From positions 310,001 through 374,000 of the forward strand of contig NZ_JAFKOH010000001.1 in the NCBI RefSeq assembly GCF_017303375.1: a stretch of 64,000 bases of DNA. The letters run 5' to 3'. Numbering within the stretch: the stretch's first letter is position 1; every line of letters begins with the position of its first letter. A model generated the notes under the pieces. That model did not search any database. It had not been told where the DNA came from and saw only the letters and a list, made by a program, of their open reading frames with translations. The translations under genes and the position numbers were made by a program. Positions 1 to 9,181 of this stretch are shown one piece after another. This DNA comes from Bacillus sp. NTK074B (GTDB lineage Bacteria > Bacillota > Bacilli > Bacillales > Bacillaceae_B).

Positions 1-184
1 GTAAAATGCACCAGATTTCCATGAAGGGCAAAGGTGGGCATTTGATTAGCTGATCTTCTCCTATGCATCAGGGACGGTCTCTCTAATCCCTTTTCTTAAG
101 AATTGTAAACGCTCATGGACACTTTCCGGGTATTGTGAAATAGATTCATCGACGGTCGTAAATGACTTTTTTCCCTTCCATCAT
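1..184 (-). pseudogene. Decayed DUF1801 (YdhG-like iron chaperone family) gene, cut by window edge
   Basis: A strong ribosome binding site (AAAGGAGG, about 187-194) precedes ATGATG at 179-184, but that frame stops after 12 codons. One frame over, from about 170 down, the translation continues as a typical DUF1801 N-terminus: TTVDESISQYP, then HERLQFLRKGIRETVPDA. A TAG at 61-63 interrupts it. After one extra A near 44-48 the frame resumes as SYQMPTFALHGNLVHF, the family's conserved core. Three lesions are therefore visible: an A-run one base too long at 164-169, the in-frame stop, and the second frameshift. The rest of the gene lies outside the window. Family identity is from memory of the conserved motifs; the lesions are read directly. 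Confidence 0.75.
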
Positions 185-239
185 AACCTCCTTTCCAAGC
201 AAAACCCAGTAATGCTTCATTCATTTTATCGTAAGAAAT

Positions 240-263
240 CCGTTGGTGTCATCTCACCAACGG
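240..263. terminator. Hairpin terminator beyond the small hypothetical gene
   Basis: A perfect 9-bp stem (CCGTTGGTG / CACCAACGG, 240-248 with 255-263) is followed by ATTTTTA on the plus strand and ATTTCTTA on the minus strand. It lies 11 bases past the stop of the gene at 275 and could act in either direction. Confidence 0.6.
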
Positions 264-274
264 ATTTTTAGACG

Positions 275-547
275 CTATCTTAAAAATTTCTTTAGTAGGT
301 GCAATTCTTTATTGGTAAATGATTTCCCACCGTAGCGCACTTTTTCATAAAGCGGTATGACTTCTGTCGGACCTTTTATCCGCCTGAACCATTCTTGAAT
401 GGTTTCGTGGTTCTTTTTTCTATTTAAGATGTTTAAATGAGCCTCCCAGTCTCTCATCAATTGACGGATTTCGTTCAACTTTACTTCAGGGGGCGTAATG
501 GATCCTTCTTCTCTTGGTACTTTTTGAAAATTAAGTAGATTCCACAC
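275..547 (-). CDS. Small hypothetical protein downstream of gndA
   Basis: I do not recognise this 90-residue, charged, soluble-looking protein; it has no signal peptide or membrane segment. The frame can be extended to an ATG at 586, but that extension runs through the gndA terminator hairpin and has no ribosome binding site. I prefer GTG at 545-547, which sits 5 bases behind AAAGGGG. That Shine-Dalgarno-like sequence is itself the 3' arm of the gndA terminator. The position after gndA is where B. subtilis also has a small yqz-type gene, but I cannot show homology. Confidence 0.45.
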   Translation of the reverse strand: MWNLLNFQKVPREEGSITPPEVKLNEIRQLMRDWEAHLNILNRKKNHETIQEWFRRIKGPTEVIPLYEKVRYGGKSFTNKELHLLKKFLR

Positions 548-552
548 AAAAA

Positions 553-579
553 CCCCTTTCCTATCAAACAGGAAAAGGG
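553..579 (-). terminator. gndA terminator
   Basis: CCCTTTTCCT (570-579) pairs with AGGAAAGGGG (553-562) in minus-strand sense, with one G-T pair and a 7-base loop. It is followed by GTTTTTGTG. It begins 14 bases after the gndA stop codon. Confidence 0.7.
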
Positions 580-592
580 CCATCATACTCTA

Positions 593-1999
<1,407 letters not shown>

Positions 2000-2148
2000 A
2001 GTCAACGTCCTTTCATCTATAGAATCATGATTAAACACTTTCATTATTTCATCAAAAGAATGACTAAAGTCTATTTCAATCTATCAAGAATGGAGAAGCG
2101 ATGCAAATAATCCGTTTGAGGAGGCGTCTTCTATAACAAGATACCCCG

Positions 2149-3402
2149 TCATTCCCTTAAAAAGTCTTTGTTAAAGCTAGTGTCCTGTTTCGGATCAAAA
2201 GGCTTCTTCTTATTTTTCCCTTTAACCCCTTGAGAGATGGAGTCTTTTCCGAACTTATCCTGCAACTGTGATAAGACATTGTAAAGAGGCTCCTTTTCGG
2301 CCACCTTTTTATAAGAAAACAGGTCCAGCTGCTCCGTGGCTTCACTCTTCTCCACCACATCCTGGGCAGTCACACCTAAAAGCCTTACAGGATCCCCGTC
2401 CCAATGCTTTAAAAACAGATCTTTCGCATGGCGATACAGGTCTTCTGTTTTATAAATCGGATTTTCCACCTTTTTGCTTCTTGTGATGGTTTTCCTGAAT
2501 TTATCACGGATCATCAACTGAACGGTCGTTCCCAACACGTCTTTTTGTTGCAAACGAGAGGATACCTTCCCACATAATTTCTCTACCACTGTGAGAAGCT
2601 CATGCTGATTTGTCGTATCCTTTGGCAGCGTAGTAGAATTTCCCACGCTCTTATAATCATAAATGGATTCTGGGTCGACACTTCTTCTGTCGATCCCGCT
2701 GGCACGTTCCTTAAGCCGCATACCATTGATTCCAAGGAGGGACTTCAACTGGATATCGTTGGCATGAGCCAGATCGCCGCATGTATGAATACCAATTGTA
2801 TTCAGCTTCTCGGCGGTCTTCTGGCCTATCCCGTGCATTTCGATGACCTGAAGCGGCCAAAGCTTCTCAGGGATATCACGTTTACGTAAAACGGTGATTC
2901 CCATCGGTTTTTTCATATCTGACGCCGTTTTAGCTAGAAATTTATTGGGGGACACCCCTATGCTGCAGGGCAAATCCAACTGTCCTTTAATCTGGGCCTG
3001 AATGTCTGAGGCAATTTGTAAAGGACTCCCTTTTTCAAATGAGTCCGTAATATCCACATACCCTTCATCAATGGAGACCGGCTCCACTAATTCAGAGTAC
3101 TGTCTCAAAATGTCAAATATTCCTTTGGAGGCTGCACGGTACCGGTCGAAGTTAGGGGTCATGATAATCAGACCAGGGCACAATTTTTTGGCTTCCCAAA
3201 GAGGCATCGTTGTTTTAACCCCAAAGCTTCTCGCTTCATAACTACATGTCACGATGATACCGCGCCTTTCTTCGGGGTTGCCGGCTATGGCCAATGGCTT
3301 GCCCCTCAAGGTGGGGTCGTATGCCATCTCCACGGATGCATAGAAACTATTCATATCAACATGAAGGATCACTCGTCCATTTTTTGGATAGTGTGGATTC
3401 AT
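2149..3402 (-). CDS. dinB: Y-family DNA polymerase IV
   Basis: A translesion polymerase that extends damaged or mispaired templates without proofreading. The N-terminal palm has DMNSFYASVE with the first metal-binding Asp, and SIDEGYVD with the catalytic Asp-Glu pair. A helix-hairpin-helix (MHGIGQKTAEKL) and the little-finger domain follow. The C-terminal tail contains QLDLF, matching the sliding-clamp (beta) binding motif QLxLF. The 417-residue length fits B. subtilis YqjH. It starts 21 bases after the stop of the CheW-like gene, so the two are probably co-transcribed. The ribosome binding site is weak. Confidence 0.96.
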   Translation of the reverse strand: MNPHYPKNGRVILHVDMNSFYASVEMAYDPTLRGKPLAIAGNPEERRGIIVTCSYEARSFGVKTTMPLWEAKKLCPGLIIMTPNFDRYRAASKGIFDILRQYSELVEPVSIDEGYVDITDSFEKGSPLQIASDIQAQIKGQLDLPCSIGVSPNKFLAKTASDMKKPMGITVLRKRDIPEKLWPLQVIEMHGIGQKTAEKLNTIGIHTCGDLAHANDIQLKSLLGINGMRLKERASGIDRRSVDPESIYDYKSVGNSTTLPKDTTNQHELLTVVEKLCGKVSSRLQQKDVLGTTVQLMIRDKFRKTITRSKKVENPIYKTEDLYRHAKDLFLKHWDGDPVRLLGVTAQDVVEKSEATEQLDLFSYKKVAEKEPLYNVLSQLQDKFGKDSISQGVKGKNKKKPFDPKQDTSFNKDFLRE

Positions 3403-3423
3403 TTCAATCGCGGCTTTCTTTGT

Positions 3424-3894
3424 CTAATTTTGATGAGCTTTTTGCTCGTTCACATAATCCTTAATTTCCTTAATGCTTTCTAAGCTCTCTACTAAAACGT
3501 CTGCATCAATCTGGGTAATCATCTTATCTTCTAGATTAATGATACCAGAAAAATAGTTGGTCTTCGAATAGGCCAGTAACCCAACGTTGGTTATGGATTC
3601 TTCAGACACTTCAAGAATTTCCTTCGCTTCCTTTACAACCATACCGATCTGCATCGTTTTGGTTTGAACAACCAATAGGAACATCCCTGTTTCCGTCCCG
3701 GCAGTGGTGCCATAAAGGATGTTCCCTAAATCCAACACCGGGATCATCTCTCCCCTTACCTTAATAATCCCCATGACAAACTGGGGTAAATGAGGGATGG
3801 CCCTTATTTCTTCTACCTTCTCGATCGATACTACGTTTTCAACAGGCAGAGCATACTCTTCTTTTCCAGCATGAAATACAACTACTTTCGGCAT
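3424..3894 (-). CDS. CheW-like domain chemotaxis coupling protein
   Basis: A single CheW domain of about 156 residues. It opens VVVFHAGKEEYALPVENV and carries the family hallmark region VMGIIKVRGEMIPVLDL near residues 41-57. CheW proteins couple chemoreceptors to the CheA kinase. It has no receiver domain, so it is not CheV. AGAGGGG lies upstream of the ATG. It sits directly before dinB, far from any flagellar or chemotaxis operon visible here, so its partner is unknown. It is likely a stand-alone CheW paralogue; which pathway it serves is not visible from the sequence. Confidence 0.85.
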   Translation of the reverse strand: MPKVVVFHAGKEEYALPVENVVSIEKVEEIRAIPHLPQFVMGIIKVRGEMIPVLDLGNILYGTTAGTETGMFLLVVQTKTMQIGMVVKEAKEILEVSEESITNVGLLAYSKTNYFSGIINLEDKMITQIDADVLVESLESIKEIKDYVNEQKAHQN

Positions 3895-3980
3895 TGTAAA
3901 ACGTCCCCTCTCAAACTTCTGATATGTCTATTACTAATGTACCATATTTCAGAAAGGATGGGGTCTGGTTTGAAAGAAGA

Positions 3981-4020
3981 AAATCCACGCATAAGGGGAT
4001 ACCTTAGTGCGTGGATTTTT
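3981..4020. terminator. Terminator after yqjE
   Basis: AAATCCACGCA (3981-3991) pairs with TGCGTGGATTT (4008-4018), and an inner TAAGG/CCTTA helix extends the stem. T tracts follow in both directions. It lies between the cheW-like and yqjE genes, beyond a repeat fragment. Confidence 0.8.
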
Positions 4021-4021
4021 A

Positions 4022-4080
4022 AATTCACTCCGCTGGATTCATCTTATGCTTGTCGCCCCAAGGCGAGCCCTTCGGCTTTT
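4022..4080 (-). repeat. Truncated copy of the 124-nt hairpin repeat family
   Basis: Read on the minus strand, it runs GAAAAGCCGAAGGGCTCGCC then GGGGCGACAAGCATAAG. This matches the first half of the units at 39651 and 48219. The second half is missing; the sequence passes into the terminator at 3981-4020. The element begins on the very next bases after the yqjE stop codon. Confidence 0.8.
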
Positions 4081-5205
4081 CTATTCCCCAGCGACTTCCT
4101 GGATGATGGCTACTACCATTTCAGAAAGTTTGTTTAGTTCTTCGACAGGCATTCTTTCACTTTTGGTATGGATCTCTTCGTATCCTACTGCGAGGTTAAC
4201 AGTTGGTACTCCGAATCCTGCAATGACGTTGGCATCACTTCCGCCTCCGCTTGTTAGAAGTTCACTGGGGCGACCGATTTTCTTGGCAGCACGCTTCGCC
4301 ACTTCCACTACTTCGTCACCGTCTTTGAATTTGAAGCCAGGGTACATTACTTGTACTTCCACTTCCGCTTTTCCACCCATTTCTTCGGCAACGGTCGTGA
4401 AGGCCGCTTTCATTTTTTCTACTTGTGCTTCCATTTTCTCAGGAACGAGTGAACGGGCTTCTGCTAAGATATCCGCTTGCTCACATACGATATTCGTTGC
4501 TTTTCCGCCTTCAAAACGGCCGATGTTTGCAGTCGTTTCTTCATCAATGCGGCCAAGGGGCATTTTGGAGATTGCTTTCGCTGCGATTGTGATGGCAGAG
4601 ACACCTTTTTCAGGCGCAACGCCTGCATGAGCTGTCTTCCCATAAATCGTCGCTTTCACTTTTGCCTGTGTAGGCGCTGCTACGATGATGTTCCCAACTT
4701 TTCCATCGCTGTCAAGGGCGAAGCCGTATTTCGCTTTAACCAGCGATGAGTCAAGGGCTTTCGCTCCAACCAGACCTGATTCTTCCCCTGCGGTGATGAT
4801 GAACTGAATGTCGCCGTGTGAAATATTATTTTCCTTAAGAACACGCACTGACTCGAGCATCGTCGCAAGACCTGCTTTATCATCGGCACCGAGTATGGTT
4901 GTTCCGTCAGAATAAATATAGCCATCATCTTTAAGGGTAGGCTTAACCCCTTTTGCAGGAACTACAGTATCCATATGGGAAGTAAAGTAAATGGTATCAA
5001 CACCTTCTTTATTTCCTTTCAATGTACAGATCAGGTTACCGGCACCGTGTCCCGTTTCCCCCATCGTGTCATCTTCGAATACTTCTACTCCAAGATCCGA
5101 GAACTTCTTGGTTAACACTTTCGCGATTTCCGCTTCTTCTTTCGTTTCGGAATCAATCTGAACCAATTCCAGGAATTCATTTAATAAACGCTCTTGATTA
5201 ATCAT
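4081..5205 (-). CDS. yqjE: M20 family metallopeptidase, tripeptidase T-like
   Basis: A zinc-dependent exopeptidase of the PepT/YqjE group, 374 residues. Metal-binding and catalytic motifs are SHMDTV, GADDKAG and TAGEESG, followed by the dimerisation domain (YGKTAHAG) and GGGSDANV in the C-terminal catalytic lobe. It is cytosolic and expected to release N-terminal residues from small peptides. The start ATG at 5205 follows GGAGGTC. It precedes no close partner on its 3' side and lies 74 bases downstream of mmdA, in the same order as B. subtilis yqjC-yqjD-yqjE. A repeat fragment touches its stop codon. Confidence 0.92.
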   Translation of the reverse strand: MINQERLLNEFLELVQIDSETKEEAEIAKVLTKKFSDLGVEVFEDDTMGETGHGAGNLICTLKGNKEGVDTIYFTSHMDTVVPAKGVKPTLKDDGYIYSDGTTILGADDKAGLATMLESVRVLKENNISHGDIQFIITAGEESGLVGAKALDSSLVKAKYGFALDSDGKVGNIIVAAPTQAKVKATIYGKTAHAGVAPEKGVSAITIAAKAISKMPLGRIDEETTANIGRFEGGKATNIVCEQADILAEARSLVPEKMEAQVEKMKAAFTTVAEEMGGKAEVEVQVMYPGFKFKDGDEVVEVAKRAAKKIGRPSELLTSGGGSDANVIAGFGVPTVNLAVGYEEIHTKSERMPVEELNKLSEMVVAIIQEVAGE

Positions 5206-5279
5206 TTAGTAGACCTCCACAAATATGTATTCACTTCTATAGTATAGCGTGAATAGTCAAGGACAACAAATGGTACCAC

Positions 5280-6827
5280 TTACAACGGGATATTGCCGTG
5301 CTTTTTCTTTGGACGTTCTTCCCGCTTGTTTCTCATCATCTCAAGCCCCTGGATCAATTTGATACGGGTTTCCCGTGGATCGATGACGTCATCAACCATC
5401 CCACGTGAGGCTGCCACATAAGGATTTGCAAATTTTTCTCGGTATTCCTCAATTTTTTGTTCACGGAGCTCTTCCGGATTCTCGCTGCCGGCTATTTCCC
5501 TGGCGAAGATGATATTGGCCGCCCCTTGAGGTCCCATGACGGCAATTTCGGCATTCGGCCATGCAAATACTAAATCGGCCCCGATCGATTTACTGTTCAG
5601 CGCTACATAAGCTCCCCCATAGGCCTTTCGTAAAATGACCGTCATCTTTGGAACCGTCGCTTCAGAATAAGCATAAAGGATTTTCGCACCATGACGGATG
5701 ATCCCCCCATGTTCCTGCTTGATACCAGGGAAGAATCCTGTGACATCTTCGAATGTGATCAACGGAATATTAAAGGAATCACAAAACCTGATGAAACGGG
5801 CCGCTTTGTCAGAAGAATCGATGTCAAGCCCACCTGCCATGAATTTTGGCTGGTTGCACACGAGGCCGACGACCTCTCCTTTAATGCGTGCTAATCCCAC
5901 TACGATGTTCTTCGCAAATTCTTTTTGGACTTCCATAAAGCTTCCTTCATCGACGATTTCATTGATAACCGTCCGGACGTCGTAAGGACGGATGGCATCG
6001 AAAGGGATAAGGTCTGTTAAGTTGGCACGGTAATCATCTTCTTCGCTCACTTCTACTCGAGATGGTTTTTCTTCATTATTTTGAGGTAAATAAGTCAAAA
6101 GTCTTCGAACCTCTTGTAATACTTCTTCCTCGGTCTTTCCCCTGAAATGGGCATTGCCGCTTATGGAGTTATGAACCTTTGCTCCACCCAGATCTTCTGA
6201 GCTGATTTTCTCACCTGTCACCGTTTCGATGACTTTAGGACCAGTGATGAACATTTGACTTGTATCATCCACCATGAAAACGAAATCCGTGATGGCAGGA
6301 GAATAGACCGCACCACCGGCACATGGCCCCATGATGACGGATATTTGAGGGATCACCCCAGAATAGACGGCGTTCCGGTAGAAGATATGGCCATAACCAT
6401 CCAGGGAGACGACCCCTTCCTGAATCCTCGCTCCTCCTGAGTCATTCAACCCGATGAAGGGTGCACCATTTTTGACAGCGAGATCCATCACATGAGAAAT
6501 CTTCTTTGCATGCATCTCTCCCAATGCCCCTCCGAACACAGTGAAATCCTGTGAGAACAAGTATATGGGCTTACCATTTACTTTTCCGTATCCTGTCACG
6601 ACCCCGTCCCCGGGGCCCTGCATTCCGTCCAGCCCAAAGTCTGAGCATCTGTGTTCAATGAATGGGTTCAATTCCACAAAGCTTCCCGGATCGACTAACA
6701 GATCAATTCGTTCCCTTGCCGTCAACTTTCCTTTCTCGTGCTGTTTATCTATTTTTTGATCCCCACCGCCAAGCTCCACTTCTCTTCTGCGATCGTATAA
6801 TTCGTTTATTTTTTCATAGATATCCAT
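5280..6827 (-). CDS. mmdA: Acyl-CoA carboxyltransferase subunit (methylmalonyl-CoA decarboxylase alpha / propionyl-CoA carboxylase beta)
   Basis: A carboxyltransferase-domain protein of 515 residues that moves CO2 between biotin and propionyl-/methylmalonyl-CoA. The two crotonase-like halves carry the oxyanion motifs LNDSGGARIQEG and MGPCAGGAVYSPA in the N-half, and FEDVTGFFPG with RKAYGGAYVA in the C-half. It begins 5 bases after mce and belongs to its operon. No biotin carboxylase alpha subunit of the acyl-CoA type is adjacent; AccB/AccC at 49-51 kb serve fatty acid synthesis and may or may not be shared. The direction of the reaction cannot be told from sequence. Confidence 0.92.
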   Translation of the reverse strand: MDIYEKINELYDRRREVELGGGDQKIDKQHEKGKLTARERIDLLVDPGSFVELNPFIEHRCSDFGLDGMQGPGDGVVTGYGKVNGKPIYLFSQDFTVFGGALGEMHAKKISHVMDLAVKNGAPFIGLNDSGGARIQEGVVSLDGYGHIFYRNAVYSGVIPQISVIMGPCAGGAVYSPAITDFVFMVDDTSQMFITGPKVIETVTGEKISSEDLGGAKVHNSISGNAHFRGKTEEEVLQEVRRLLTYLPQNNEEKPSRVEVSEEDDYRANLTDLIPFDAIRPYDVRTVINEIVDEGSFMEVQKEFAKNIVVGLARIKGEVVGLVCNQPKFMAGGLDIDSSDKAARFIRFCDSFNIPLITFEDVTGFFPGIKQEHGGIIRHGAKILYAYSEATVPKMTVILRKAYGGAYVALNSKSIGADLVFAWPNAEIAVMGPQGAANIIFAREIAGSENPEELREQKIEEYREKFANPYVAASRGMVDDVIDPRETRIKLIQGLEMMRNKREERPKKKHGNIPL

Positions 6828-6832
6828 TATGG

Positions 6833-7246
6833 TTACTCTCCTTTGATGTTAGTTTTATCACAAAGTTCATATAATACACCGTGTGCCGATTTCGGATGCA
6901 AAAATGCCACGGAAGCCCCGCCCGCACCCGGCTTCGGAGTATCATTGATCATTCGTACCCCTTTGGTTCGAAGTTCCTCAATGCGTTCCTCGATTCCTTC
7001 GACCCCAAAGGCTATATGATGGATTCCTTCTCCCTTTTTTTCAATGAAAGACGCAATCGGGCTTTCTTTATGTAGTGGCTCCAGTAACTCAAGCTTAAGA
7101 TTCCCGCTATCCAGGAATGCTACCTTCACGCCTTGATTCCCCACTTCTTCAATCTTGAGTAGTGTAAGACCCAGAGTACCTTCGTAAAATGCGAGAACAT
7201 TGTCTATTGATGATACTGCTATTCCGATATGATCTACCTTTTTCAT
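6833..7246 (-). CDS. mce: Methylmalonyl-CoA epimerase
   Basis: A glyoxalase/VOC-fold metalloenzyme that interconverts the 2R and 2S forms of methylmalonyl-CoA, linking the carboxylase to the mutase. It opens VDHIGIAVSS with the first metal His; IHHIAFGVE and LYELCD supply the other ligands. The length is 137 residues. The frame opens at 7279, but ATG at 7246 lies 9 bases behind AGGGGG and gives the canonical N-terminus. It pairs with mmdA immediately downstream; mutAB lies 6 kb away. Confidence 0.93.
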   Translation of the reverse strand: MKKVDHIGIAVSSIDNVLAFYEGTLGLTLLKIEEVGNQGVKVAFLDSGNLKLELLEPLHKESPIASFIEKKGEGIHHIAFGVEGIEERIEELRTKGVRMINDTPKPGAGGASVAFLHPKSAHGVLYELCDKTNIKGE

Positions 7247-7433
7247 CCCTATCATCCCCCTGTTGTTTGCATGCTCCACCCCTATAGTATTCCATACCCG
7301 ATGTCGGATTTCCTCCTATTCCGCCGAATAATTAAAGCGTTTTCTTTAACCCGGTGGTTGTCTTCTACCGACATTCACGATAAAATAGAGTTGAAAATTA
7401 TCTCATGCTTACGTGGGAGAATGGAGCGATACA

Positions 7434-7529
7434 ATGGGTAATAAAAAGGTTCAAAAGATCGTTGTACTAGTCATGCTGTTTGCGATGATTGCAACCACGA
7501 TCATGGCAGGACTGACGTTCTTATTATAA
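7434..7529 (+). CDS. prli42: Prli42 stressosome-associated membrane miniprotein
   Basis: A 31-residue protein reading MGNKKVQKIVVLVMLFAMIA then TTIMAGLTFLL. It has a basic N-terminus and a single membrane helix, the size and pattern of Prli42, which in Listeria anchors the stressosome protein RsbR to the membrane for oxidative-stress sensing. A GGAG lies 7 bases before the ATG. It is divergent from mce and convergent with the L,D-transpeptidase gene, with which it shares a perfect palindromic terminator. It is short enough to be missed by gene callers. Identity rests on recalled family sequences, not a search. Confidence 0.85.
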   Translation: MGNKKVQKIVVLVMLFAMIATTIMAGLTFLL

Positions 7530-7536
7530 AAAATAA

Positions 7537-7574
7537 AAGGATCTGCTTTTCGACTAGTCGAAAAGCAGATCCTT
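7537..7574. terminator. Shared bidirectional terminator, prli42 and yqjB
   Basis: A perfect 38-base palindrome (AAGGATCTGCTTTTCGAC and its complement, centre 7555/7556) lies between two convergent genes. T-rich tracts follow on both strands: CTTTATTTT on plus and TTTATTTTTT on minus. Confidence 0.92.
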
Positions 7575-7576
7575 CT

Positions 7577-8080
7577 TTATTTTAGTGCCCCATATTCTTT
7601 TCCAAGCTGTTCAAAGCTTTTCTTTGTTTTGACGACTAGTACCTTGGTGCCGATGGGGACTTTATTGAACAGGTATTCAACATTGTGAGTATGCATCCGG
7701 ATGCATCCGTTGGAAATGTACTTTCCAATACTCGTTGGCTGGTTCGTCCCGTGTATCCCATATATCCTGCCGTCCGTCCCCTTGGCATCAAACCCGATCC
7801 ATCTCGATCCGAGAGGGTTTCTTGGGTCACCACCGGGGATGTTCTTTTTCCGATAATACGGATTTTTCGCTTTAACCGTGACATTGAATAAGCCTTCAGG
7901 AGTAAGCTCAGCGGTCTTCCCCGTCGCGACTGGGAAGGTGCCCTGTATTCTGGCATCTGAAATGAATGCCAATTGGTTGTTTTCCTTGTTCACGATGACA
8001 AACGGATCACCGGGTATCGGGTTTCTCCCCAAGGGCCAGATGGGGGAGGCAAACAGTATAATAGCAAGTAGTAATCGCAT
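7577..8080 (-). CDS. yqjB: L,D-transpeptidase (YkuD domain)
   Basis: It makes 3-3 cross-links or attaches groups to peptidoglycan outside the membrane. Of 167 residues, the first 16 or so form a hydrophobic signal-like segment (LLLAIILFASPIWPLG). The YkuD domain carries the catalytic His in IHGTN (H110) and the catalytic Cys in SNGCIRMH (C126). No LysM or other wall-binding domain is present, unlike B. subtilis YkuD. It matches B. subtilis YqjB in place and size. It lies 20 bases downstream of yqjA, probably the same transcript. Confidence 0.92.
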   Translation of the reverse strand: MRLLLAIILFASPIWPLGRNPIPGDPFVIVNKENNQLAFISDARIQGTFPVATGKTAELTPEGLFNVTVKAKNPYYRKKNIPGGDPRNPLGSRWIGFDAKGTDGRIYGIHGTNQPTSIGKYISNGCIRMHTHNVEYLFNKVPIGTKVLVVKTKKSFEQLGKEYGALK

Positions 8081-8100
8081 CCTATCACCTATTTCGTGTT

Positions 8101-9078
8101 TTAGGTGTAGTTTGCATCACTTTCATACTTTTTTATTCCTTTAAACGAGCTTTTCAGGAGAAGGTACTGCTCCATCTCCTGGACAAACTGATAAAGGGCG
8201 GCACGGGTTTCGAACTCTTCCCTCGTTTTGGGTAACTCCATCTGTTCGAACTCCACTTTCATATCGTACAATTTTTTCAAGTAAAAGAGCGCCGTGTTAC
8301 CAGGATGAATATGATCGCTCAGTTCTTCCAGGAATTCTGCAATGCGATGTCCCTGCTCTACCGTTAGCGATATAGATGTCGCAATCGGCAGGATACGCTG
8401 GAGGATTTCAAATTGCTTCTCCCTCATTTTAAAATATAAATAGTATAAGTTCTCATCTCTTAGAAAGTGGTTTTCTACATCTTTGAAGGCAATCGTCTTC
8501 GCCTCTTTAAGTAATTCCTCCGTTTCCGTGATTTCCTTACCGTCCCAGGCGCTATCGTTTGTCTTTAAGTAATTGATCATTTCGCAGAAGATCTTAAAAA
8601 AGTTTGCTTCAATTTTCTCCTGATAATTGATCATCTGTTTGTCGACGCTTGGCATATACAGGTTCATCAGGAGGGCAATCCCGATCCCGATTACGATGAT
8701 CCCCAATTCATTTTCAAAAAGGCCCAGGGTGACGTGTCCCGCTGAGTAAACATGAAGGATGATGACGGAACTCGTGACAATCCCTTCTTTTATGTTCAGT
8801 TGGACGGTGATTGGAATGAACACAAGAAGCAGCAAGCCGATGACCGCCGGATGGTAGGCGATAAATTCAAAAAATCCGGCAGAAAAGATCATCGCAATGA
8901 CGCATGCCAGGAAGCGGCTCCATGATGCGTTGACCGATTTCTTCTTTGTATTTTGAATGCACAGGATCGTCAATATCCCCGCTGATACGAAGTTATCCAG
9001 ATGGAACCACTGTGCAAGGCTGATGGCAGCCGCGGTGCCGATTCCGGTCTTTAGTGTCCGATATCCGATTCGAAACAT
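8101..9078 (-). CDS. yqjA: Aromatic acid exporter (ArAE)-type membrane protein
   Basis: A 325-residue protein with an N-terminal membrane domain of about four to six helices (residues about 10-155, for example FFEFIAYHPAVIGLLLLVF and LGIIVIGIGIALLMNL). A long charged, helix-rich cytoplasmic C-terminal half follows. This is the architecture of the YqjA/ArAE family; in B. subtilis yqjA sits in the same place. Substrates are not known. It is followed by yqjB and preceded by the art operon terminator. Confidence 0.85.
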   Translation of the reverse strand: MFRIGYRTLKTGIGTAAAISLAQWFHLDNFVSAGILTILCIQNTKKKSVNASWSRFLACVIAMIFSAGFFEFIAYHPAVIGLLLLVFIPITVQLNIKEGIVTSSVIILHVYSAGHVTLGLFENELGIIVIGIGIALLMNLYMPSVDKQMINYQEKIEANFFKIFCEMINYLKTNDSAWDGKEITETEELLKEAKTIAFKDVENHFLRDENLYYLYFKMREKQFEILQRILPIATSISLTVEQGHRIAEFLEELSDHIHPGNTALFYLKKLYDMKVEFEQMELPKTREEFETRAALYQFVQEMEQYLLLKSSFKGIKKYESDANYT

Positions 9079-9148
9079 TCATCTTTCTCCTTACTACTTC
9101 ATTTTTTGGCTTCTTTAGAATACCATAAACCGCGATGAACATAAAAAG

Positions 9149-9176
9149 AGGATTAACGACTGGTGCCGTTAATCCT
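9149..9176 (-). terminator. artPQM operon terminator
   Basis: AGGATTAACG (9149-9158) pairs perfectly with CGTTAATCCT (9167-9176). CTTTTTATG follows in minus-strand sense, 6 bases after the artM stop. Confidence 0.9.
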
Positions 9177-9181
9177 GCATC

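Noticed and set aside
4007-4630. 207-codon plus-strand frame
   Set aside because: Antisense to yqjE and the repeat fragment; composition is that of a shadow frame.
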